DNA of 17,105 nt, from contig CAYQTO010000070.1 of the NCBI GenBank assembly GCA_964420455.1, positions 1 to 17,105 on the forward strand, written 5' to 3'. Shown here piece by piece: positions 6,525 to 13,483 of the stretch. The translations under genes were made by a program, and so were the position numbers. The notes under the pieces were generated by a model. It was not told the origin of the DNA. It did not search any database and saw nothing but the letters and a program-made list of their open reading frames with translations. The stretch is from CAYQTO01 sp964420455 (GTDB lineage Bacteria; Sumerlaeota; Sumerlaeia; SLMS01). Within the stretch, counting starts at the first letter, position 1. Every line of letters begins with the position of its first letter.

Positions 6525-9500
6525 ATGTATCGGCTTAGCTCGAGGTCCCCGTATTGGGCAACCGCGTCCCGGATCCTTGCATCCGGGCTGCTCGCGGCTT
6601 TGGTCGCCCTTCCCGCCGCAGCGCCAGCAACGACCCCCACCGGCCGCCACGCCCAGCCTGTCCAGACCGATGACACCTCCGATGCCGAGGCCAAGCGCGA
6701 GCAGGCCCTTGCTCTCATGGAGCAGGCCCGCGGCGAGCTCGACAAGGAACAGTTCGCCGCCGCACGCGAACTCCTCGCCCGCGCCCGCACCGTCGACGCC
6801 GGCACTCCCGGCCTCGATGAGCTCTCCCGCACCATCGATGCCGCCGAGCGCGAGGCCCTCGCCGAGGCACGGGAGGACCGTGTCGACGCCCTCCTCGACT
6901 CCGCCAACGACCTGCGCAAGGACGACCGCTTCGAGGACGCCCTCGCCGAAGTCGCCAAGGCCCTCGAACTGGACGGGACACACCGCGATGCCCTCAAGCT
7001 TCGCGAGCGCATCCAGAGTGAGCAGGCCAAGGCCCGCGAGCGCGCCCTTGAGGAACGCGTCGAAGCCCGCATCGACGCCGCCGAGCGCGCCCTCAAGGCC
7101 GACAACTTCGAGGAGGCGCGCCGCCTCCTCGCCTCCGCCCGCGAATCCGCCGAGGGCTTCTTCCAGGACGATCTGAACGAACTCGCCTCCGACATCCAAA
7201 GGGCCGAGTCCCGCCATCTCGCCGAACAGAACGAGACGACGATCGACGCCGCCCTCGAAACCGCCGAGGACGCCCTCGACGCCGACCGCTTCGATCAGGC
7301 TCGTGCAGCCCTGAACGAAATCTTCGCCATCGACAGCACCAACCGCGACGCCCGCCGCCTCCTCGAGGAAGTGGCAGAGGCGGAGCGCGCCTTTGCCGCC
7401 CAGGCCAACGAGCGAGAGATCGCCCAGCGCCTTGCCGAGGGCGAACGCCAGCTCCGCGCAGGCAACCTCGACGCCGCCGAGGCCGCGTATCGCCGCGTGC
7501 TGGAACTTGACCGTGGCAATGGCGACGCCCGCGAGGGTCTGGTGGACCTCCGCGAGGCCCGCACCGCCGTCAACGCCGAACGAATTGACTCGCTGGTTGC
7601 CCGCGCCGAGGAGGCCCTCGACAACGACCGCCTCGAGGACGCCCGGGCGCTCCTCGCCGAGGCCGGCAACCTTGATGCCGGCAACCGCGACGTCCGCCGG
7701 CTCGAGCGCCGCCTTGCCGACAGGCAGTCCGCCGCCCGCGCCCAGCAGGACGCTGCTCCCACGGAAACAACGGAAGCCGTTCGCCAGACACGCACCGTGC
7801 CCGCGCCGGAGCCGGTCGTGTCGACGCCGGAACCGGTCGCCGAGAGCGCACCCGCTCCGCGCCCAACCTTCCAGAATGACCGCGCCACCGTGCGCCGCCA
7901 GCCTGCGGAAGTTGCCCAGGTGCCGAGCCAGGTCAGCCCGGCGCGTCCCGCCACCCAGCCCACCACGCGCCCGGCCGAGGACGCGGCCCCCGCAGCCCAG
8001 CCCGCAGCCCCCAGCCAGCGGGAGGCGGACCGCGCCCGCCGCCGCCAGGCCGAGGCCGCCTACAAGGAAGGCGTCCAGCTTTACGAAGCCGGCGAACTTG
8101 CCCGCGCACGCCAGCGCTGGCTCGACGCCAAGGCCATCGATCCCACCTACAACGAGCCCGATGCGTACCTCGAGAACACCGAGGAAGAATACAATGCGCT
8201 GCTCGCCAACCAGACGGCACGCGAGGAGTTTGAGCGCCGCGAGGCCGCCGCGCTCGAGAAGATGAACACCCTCATCCCCCTCCGCACCCTCGAGCCGACG
8301 GTCCTCTCCGAGTTCCTCCAGAACCTACGCCTGATTTCCGGCATCGACTTCGTCATCGCCGGCGAGGTGAACGCCCGCGTCGAGGCCGCGTTCGAGGACG
8401 AGCCCCTTACCGATGTGCTTGATTCGGTGCTCCTCCCGATCGGCCTGCGCTGGAGCCGCGAGCCCGGCACCGATACCGTCATCATCGAGCCGGACCTCCG
8501 CACAGAGGTGTTCGCCCTGCTTCCCGACCAGGTGGCCACCGCCCAGGCGCTCATCGACGATGGCGTCCTTGGCCGCCTCCTCTACGGTCCGACGGGCCAG
8601 CCGGTCCTCGAGGGTCAGGAGGTCTTCGTCGATCCCCGCTCAAACATCCTGATTGTGACCGACTCGATCCGGAACCTCGACAAGATTCGTCAGCTGCTTG
8701 ACAACCTCCGCGGCGAGCAGCGCACCACGCTCATCTTCGACAGCTTCGAGATCGACGAGAACAAGGCGCTCGAGGTGAAGGCCCTCCTCGAGGCGATTCT
8801 CTCCGCTGACGACGACCAGCCCTTCAACACCGAGCGCAAGCTCATCCTCGAGGGCAGCACCCTGATCATCAAGGACACGCCCCAGAACGTCCAGCGCGTC
8901 CGCGAAATCCTCCAGGACCAGAATTTCCTCCGCCGCTTCTACTCGGATGAACTGGCTGTCTATTCGGCTAACCTGACACCCGTGCTCGAGTTCGAGGAGA
9001 ACCCGGACCTTGTCCGCGCCTTCGCCGACAACGTCCGTCAGGTGGTGGAGACGCTGCTCTACGCCCGCGAGGGCCGCTCCGCAGCCGAGCGCGAGGGACG
9101 CCGCCTCTTTTACGACCCCGCCACCCTCCAGCTGACCATCGTCGACTATCCCGATCGACTGCAGACGGTTCAGAACTACATCGAAGCCCTTCCACAGATC
9201 CGCAACCGGCGCCGCACTAAGATCATCCCCATCGACTTCCGCAGCGCCAGCGACGTCCTCGGCGAGCTCGAGGCGTTCCTCGGGATTTCCGGCACCAGCC
9301 AGCGCGGGGCCGCGGACGGCGACCAGATCACCAAGACGCTTGGTGTGGAGGACGAGCTCGAATTCCGGGGCGCCTTCTTCCGCGTGACCCGTATCGAGGA
9401 AAACGACGCTGGCGATGAGAACGACGATAGCGTCGAGCTCATCGTCCGCACTGGCACCACCAGCCAGGACGTGACGATCGAGGAGTTCCGCTCCGAGTTC

Positions 9501-10643
9501 GTCGAGGACTTCGAGATCGTGGCGGACCAGATTCGCCCCTCCTCAACGCCCGGTGAAGGCCGCGCCCGCCTGATTATCCGCTTTGTCCCCGGTGGCCAGG
9601 GTGGTGGCGAGTTCGGTGTCGACGGCGCCGCCGTTGAAGACGAACAGGACACCGATGACGAGCGCGCCCGCGTGGCGGAAGAAGTTGGTATCCGCCTCGA
9701 CGTCGTCGAGCCGATCAACTCGATCTTCGTCGAGTATCGCAGCGCCGAGGAGCTTCAGGAGGTCGAGTTCTGGATTCGCACCCTCGACATTCCTGTCCTC
9801 CAGGTCGACATCGAGCTGAAGTTCGTCGAGGTCATCACGAACAAGGCGAAGGAATTTAAGCCGGACTTCATCATCGGCGACCTGACCGAGGGCCTGACGC
9901 TCAGCGACTCGGTGCTCCGCTCGCGGTTTGCCCAGCCTCAGGACGAGTTCCGCTTCCCCTTCGAGCCGCCCATCGAGACGGCCGATGCAGCGAACCTGCT
10001 CATGGGTGGAACCGTCTTCGAGTTCCTTTCCAGCAATGGCGAATCGCCGGTCAGCCTGCGCCTTCAGGTGCTCGAAGCCCAGGGCATCATTAACGTCATC
10101 AACGGCCAGCGCATCGTGGTGCTGAATGGTGAGACGGCCGAGTTCCAGATCGACCGGAACTTCGGCTTCGCCCGGCCCGAGGAAGGTGCCACCGGAAACG
10201 ACACGGAGAACTTCATCGTGCCCGCCGGCATCAGCCCGGTCGATGTCTCTCTCGATGAGGTGCTGGTCACCCGCGCCGGCTCCATCACCCTCGGGATCGA
10301 TGTGGTGATCGAGGACTTCGATCAGAACATCGGCGCCCTGACCTCGCTCGACGAGGAGGCACTCGGCAACCCCACCCTGCCTGCCACCGCCACGCCGACG
10401 GCGACCGTCTTCAGCGAGCTCGGCACCCTCGTCAAGACGCTCGAAACCCGGGCCCGCATCCGCGATGGGGGCACGATTGTCCTGGGTGGCTGGCGGTCCG
10501 AGCGGAATTCCGACCTCGAGTCCGGCGTGCCCATCCTCCGCGACATCCCCTTCATCGGCAAGTATCTCTTCGAGCGCATGCAGTCCGACCTCGACCAGAT
10601 CACGCTCCTGATCTTCCTTACGGGTAACGTCGTCCGCGACTGA
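6525..10643 (+). CDS. Giant secretin (PilQ/GspD family) with N-terminal TPR-like repeat array
   Basis: The 1372-residue protein would form the outer-membrane channel of a pilus or secretion machine. It starts with a signal peptide (1-35; hydrophobic core ILASGLLAALVALPAA, likely cleavage after APA). Six tandem helical repeats of 56-62 residues follow (57-409), then an Ala/Pro-rich linker (410-497) and a seventh TPR-like unit (507-560). Residues 585-660 resemble a secretin N0/STN domain. Three or four N1-type units follow (around 700-729, 740-800, 815-890 and 897-1090), recognisable by VFVDPRSNILIVTDS, LILEGSTLIIKDTP, RLFYDPATLQLTIVDYP and VEPINSIFVEYRSAEE. The beta-barrel secretin domain occupies about 1090-1372 and ends with the family signature, including GGTIVLGG and GVPILRDIPFIGKYLF (1334-1349). 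Typical PilQ/GspD proteins are about 650-800 residues, so this is nearly twice the usual size. No lipobox is present. A strong terminator follows, so it ends the operon. Confidence 0.92.
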   Translation: MYRLSSRSPYWATASRILASGLLAALVALPAAAPATTPTGRHAQPVQTDDTSDAEAKREQALALMEQARGELDKEQFAAARELLARARTVDAGTPGLDELSRTIDAAEREALAEAREDRVDALLDSANDLRKDDRFEDALAEVAKALELDGTHRDALKLRERIQSEQAKARERALEERVEARIDAAERALKADNFEEARRLLASARESAEGFFQDDLNELASDIQRAESRHLAEQNETTIDAALETAEDALDADRFDQARAALNEIFAIDSTNRDARRLLEEVAEAERAFAAQANEREIAQRLAEGERQLRAGNLDAAEAAYRRVLELDRGNGDAREGLVDLREARTAVNAERIDSLVARAEEALDNDRLEDARALLAEAGNLDAGNRDVRRLERRLADRQSAARAQQDAAPTETTEAVRQTRTVPAPEPVVSTPEPVAESAPAPRPTFQNDRATVRRQPAEVAQVPSQVSPARPATQPTTRPAEDAAPAAQPAAPSQREADRARRRQAEAAYKEGVQLYEAGELARARQRWLDAKAIDPTYNEPDAYLENTEEEYNALLANQTAREEFERREAAALEKMNTLIPLRTLEPTVLSEFLQNLRLISGIDFVIAGEVNARVEAAFEDEPLTDVLDSVLLPIGLRWSREPGTDTVIIEPDLRTEVFALLPDQVATAQALIDDGVLGRLLYGPTGQPVLEGQEVFVDPRSNILIVTDSIRNLDKIRQLLDNLRGEQRTTLIFDSFEIDENKALEVKALLEAILSADDDQPFNTERKLILEGSTLIIKDTPQNVQRVREILQDQNFLRRFYSDELAVYSANLTPVLEFEENPDLVRAFADNVRQVVETLLYAREGRSAAEREGRRLFYDPATLQLTIVDYPDRLQTVQNYIEALPQIRNRRRTKIIPIDFRSASDVLGELEAFLGISGTSQRGAADGDQITKTLGVEDELEFRGAFFRVTRIEENDAGDENDDSVELIVRTGTTSQDVTIEEFRSEFVEDFEIVADQIRPSSTPGEGRARLIIRFVPGGQGGGEFGVDGAAVEDEQDTDDERARVAEEVGIRLDVVEPINSIFVEYRSAEELQEVEFWIRTLDIPVLQVDIELKFVEVITNKAKEFKPDFIIGDLTEGLTLSDSVLRSRFAQPQDEFRFPFEPPIETADAANLLMGGTVFEFLSSNGESPVSLRLQVLEAQGIINVINGQRIVVLNGETAEFQIDRNFGFARPEEGATGNDTENFIVPAGISPVDVSLDEVLVTRAGSITLGIDVVIEDFDQNIGALTSLDEEALGNPTLPATATPTATVFSELGTLVKTLETRARIRDGGTIVLGGWRSERNSDLESGVPILRDIPFIGKYLFERMQSDLDQITLLIFLTGNVVRD
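6693..7751 (+). repeat. Six tandem degenerate TPR-like helical repeats in the secretin (protein level)
   Basis: Residues 57-409 of the secretin divide into six units starting at residues 57, 119, 178, 238, 297 and 353. Each has a helix beginning with R/T-x-[DEA], a turn of the type [KD]-D-x-F/L-E-D/E-A, a helix with A-x-x-L-L-A-x-A, an L-D-x-x-x-x-D-A turn and a charged third helix rich in A, E and R. Examples of the turn are DDRFEDALAE, ADNFEEARRL, ADRFDQARAA, AGNLDAAEAA and NDRLEDARAL. Units are 56-62 residues, longer than the 34 of canonical TPRs, so each is a TPR hairpin plus an extra helix. DNA-level identity is low, so the array is old. Confidence 0.8.
7752..8015 (+). other. Ala/Pro-rich flexible linker in the secretin
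   Basis: Residues about 410-497 are dominated by Pro, Ala, Thr, Glu and Gln (for example PAPEPVVSTPEPVAESAPAP and PAAQPAAPSQ), with no predicted helix. The segment separates the six-unit repeat array from the seventh TPR-like unit and the secretin N-domains. It probably acts as an extended periplasmic tether. Confidence 0.7.
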
Positions 10644-10674
10644 CCGCAGTTCTCCTTCCACACACCTTCCCCTC

Positions 10675-10708
10675 GCCCCGGGCCTAGCGCCCGGGGCATC
10701 TTTTTTTT
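10675..10708 (+). terminator. Strong Rho-independent terminator after the secretin gene
   Basis: GCCCCGGGC (10675-10683) pairs perfectly with GCCCGGGGC (10689-10697) across the five-base loop CTAGC, and is followed by ATC and a run of eight Ts (10701-10708). It starts 31 bases after the secretin stop and ends 31 bases before the polA start. It cleanly separates the secretion module from the housekeeping genes. Confidence 0.93.
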
Positions 10709-10739
10709 CTGCCACCTCCTGTAAGGATCCCCCCTCTCC

Positions 10740-13451
10740 GTGCCGCCTCCTGATCCCAAAACCCTCGTGCTCATCGACGGGCACTCAAATGTCCATAAGG
10801 CGTATCACGCCATCGGCCAGCCGCTCACGAACGCCGACGGGGAACCGACCCAGGCGATCTACGGCTTCCTTAACATGTTCTTTCGCCTCCTGCGTGAGAT
10901 CAATTTCCGCCACCTGGCGGTGGTCTTCGATCCCCCCGGGCCGTCCTTCCGAAAGGAGGTGTTCGAGGCTTACAAGGCAAACCGCGACGCCTCGCCCGAC
11001 GACCTGATCGCCCAATACCACCGAATCCGCGAGGTGCTGGACATTCTGGGCGTGCCGATCATGGAGGTTCCCGGGTTCGAGGCCGATGATGTCCTCGGCG
11101 CGTTGGCGATGCGGGCGGTGGAGTCAGGGGGCGAGGCGCTGGTGTGCTCCGTGGACAAGGACCTGCTCCAGGTGGTCCGCCCGGGCATCCGCGTCTGGCG
11201 GGACCACCTCCAGAAGGTGGAACTCCTCGACGAGGGGGCCGTCGCGGACAAGATGGGCATCCGGCCGGACCAGGTGCCCGCGTACCTGGGCCTGCTGGGC
11301 GACACGAGTGACAACATCCCGGGGGTGGCCGGCGTGGGCCAGAAGACCGCCGTCGCCCTCCTCCAGCACTACGGGACGCTCGAGGCCATCCTGGAGGCCA
11401 CCGAGCCCGATCCGGAACTCAAGCTCCGCGGCGCGAAGAAGATCCTCGAGAAGGTGCAAGCCGCCGCGGACACCGCACGCCTCTCTCGCGACCTCGCCAC
11501 GCTCAGGACCGACGCCGTCGCCGATTTCGACTGGGACCAGTTCGAGTGGTCCTTCCGCCCCACGCCCGAGCTCCGCGAGTTCTACAAGCGCATGAACTTC
11601 CGCAGCCTGCTCGAAGCCCTCGGCGGCGAGACCGTCGCGGAGCGCACGGTCGACTACGCGATTCTCCGCACCCGCCGTGAACTCGAAACGGCCGCCGCGG
11701 CGATTCGCCAATCGGGTCTCTGCTCGATCGATACCGAGACCGACGACCTCGATCCGCTCACCGCACGGCTCGTCGGCATCAGCCTGTCCTGGCAGCGGAA
11801 CCAGGGCGTATATATCCCCCTCGGCCACGAGACCGACGACGCCCAGGCCTCGCTCGACGACGTACGCCAACTCCTCGGGCCCCTCCTTGCCGACCCTTCC
11901 ATCCGTTGGGTCGCCCACCACTGGAACTTCGATTACAAGATTCTCGGCGAGGCTGGCTTCCCCGTGGGTGCGATCGCCGGCGATACGCTGCTCGCCGCCT
12001 TCCTCCTCAACCCCGACCGCAGTGCCGGCACCCTCCGCCTCAAGGACCTCGCCCTTGCCCATCTCGACATCCGCATGACCAAAATCGACGAGCTCATCGG
12101 TGACGGCACCGACCTCGTCACCATGTCCGGGGTGACCATCGACAAGGTGGGGGAGTACGCCTGCCAGGACGCCGATTGCACGCGGCAACTGCACGAAAAG
12201 CTGAGACCCCGCGTCGCCGGAGCCTCCATGGACCGCCTCTATGAGGAGGTGGAGGTGCCGCTTGTGCCGATCCTCGCGGAAATGGAGCTCGAGGGGGTGG
12301 CGATAGACCGGGAGCACTTCGCCCGCCTCTCGGTAGAAGCCACCGCGGAACTCGATCGTTTGACGAAGGAAATCCACGAACTCGCCGGGCGCGAATTCAA
12401 GATCAACTCGCCCAAGCAGGTCGCCGAGTTGCTCTTTGACGAATTGAAACTGACCCGAGGGAAGAAGGGAAAAAGTGGCGTTCACAGCACCGACGTGTCC
12501 GTGCTCGAGAACCTGAAGCACGAACACCCGCTGCCGGCGCGCCTGCTCGACTATCGCCAGGTCGAGAAGCTCAAGAGCACCTACCTCGACCCGCTCCCAA
12601 GCCTCATCCACCCAAGGACAGGCCGCGTCCATACGAGCTTCAACCAGACGGTTGCGGCGACGGGACGGCTCTCGAGCTCGAACCCCAACCTCCAGAACAT
12701 CCCCGGCCGCACCGAGGCCGGCCGCCGCATCCGCGAGGGCTTCGTCTCCCGCGGCCCGGGATGGAAGCTCCTCGCCGCCGACTACTCCCAGATCGAACTC
12801 CGCATCCTCGCCCACCTCTCCGGCGACGAGGCCCTCACCCATGCCTTCACCTCCGGCGGCGACATCCATACCCTCACCGCCAGCAAGGTGTTCAATGTCC
12901 CCGAAACCGAAGTCACCAAACAGCAGCGAACCGCTGCCAAGGCGATTAACTTCGGCATCATCTATGGCATGACGGCGTTTCGTCTCGCCCGTGACCTGGA
13001 AATCTCCCGAGCCGAGGCGGACCGGTTCATCGAGGACTACTTCGCCGTCTATTCCGGCGTGAAGACCTTCATCGAGGAGACCAAGGCGCAGGCGAAGAAG
13101 GACAAGTATGTGACCACCCTGCTGGGCCGGAGGCGTCCCGTTCCCGATATAGACGCGCGGAACCCCAACGCCCGGTCGCTCGCCGAACGCATCGCCGTCA
13201 ACACACCCATCCAGGGCACCAGCGCGGACCTGATCAAAATCGCCATGATCCGCGTGGACCAACGGCTCCGTCGCGAGAATCTCGCCGCCCGCCTCATCCT
13301 CCAGGTGCACGACGAATTGATTTTCGACGTTCCCGAGGACGAGATCGACCCGCTGAGGAAGATCGCCGTCGAGGAAATGTCGACGGCTCTCGAATTCGCC
13401 GTTCCCCTGCGCGTCTATGTTGCTGTGGGCGACAACTGGGCCGAATGTTGA
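10740..13451 (+). CDS. polA: DNA polymerase I, three-domain
   Basis: This 903-residue enzyme acts in Okazaki fragment maturation and repair. Residues 1-290 are the 5'-3' nuclease: LIDGHSNVHKAYHA, FEADDVLGALA, VCSVDKDLL and the helix-hairpin-helix part GDTSDNIPGVAGVGQKTA. Residues about 305-490 form the 3'-5' exonuclease: SIDTETDDLD (D331, E333), WNFDYKIL (D398) and YACQDAD (Y473, D477). In the NxxxD position of the second exonuclease motif the Asn appears to be His394. Residues 510-903 are the polymerase: motif A LLAADYSQIELRIL (D681), motif B RTAAKAINFGIIYG (R730, K734, F738, Y742) and motif C LQVHDELIF (H857, D858, E859). F738 is Phe, as in E. coli. The length is usual for the family. The start is GTG at 10740, with AAGGA at 10723-10727. 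It leads a same-strand run through coaE to rho. Confidence 0.97.
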   Translation: MPPPDPKTLVLIDGHSNVHKAYHAIGQPLTNADGEPTQAIYGFLNMFFRLLREINFRHLAVVFDPPGPSFRKEVFEAYKANRDASPDDLIAQYHRIREVLDILGVPIMEVPGFEADDVLGALAMRAVESGGEALVCSVDKDLLQVVRPGIRVWRDHLQKVELLDEGAVADKMGIRPDQVPAYLGLLGDTSDNIPGVAGVGQKTAVALLQHYGTLEAILEATEPDPELKLRGAKKILEKVQAAADTARLSRDLATLRTDAVADFDWDQFEWSFRPTPELREFYKRMNFRSLLEALGGETVAERTVDYAILRTRRELETAAAAIRQSGLCSIDTETDDLDPLTARLVGISLSWQRNQGVYIPLGHETDDAQASLDDVRQLLGPLLADPSIRWVAHHWNFDYKILGEAGFPVGAIAGDTLLAAFLLNPDRSAGTLRLKDLALAHLDIRMTKIDELIGDGTDLVTMSGVTIDKVGEYACQDADCTRQLHEKLRPRVAGASMDRLYEEVEVPLVPILAEMELEGVAIDREHFARLSVEATAELDRLTKEIHELAGREFKINSPKQVAELLFDELKLTRGKKGKSGVHSTDVSVLENLKHEHPLPARLLDYRQVEKLKSTYLDPLPSLIHPRTGRVHTSFNQTVAATGRLSSSNPNLQNIPGRTEAGRRIREGFVSRGPGWKLLAADYSQIELRILAHLSGDEALTHAFTSGGDIHTLTASKVFNVPETEVTKQQRTAAKAINFGIIYGMTAFRLARDLEISRAEADRFIEDYFAVYSGVKTFIEETKAQAKKDKYVTTLLGRRRPVPDIDARNPNARSLAERIAVNTPIQGTSADLIKIAMIRVDQRLRRENLAARLILQVHDELIFDVPEDEIDPLRKIAVEEMSTALEFAVPLRVYVAVGDNWAEC

Positions 13452-13483
13452 CAAGCCCCGGCGCCTGAGCCTTCCTCCTCCGC

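Noticed and set aside
11124..13454. 776-codon minus-strand open frame opposite polA
   Set aside because: Exactly antisense to a gene with complete polymerase motifs; no recognisable domain of its own.
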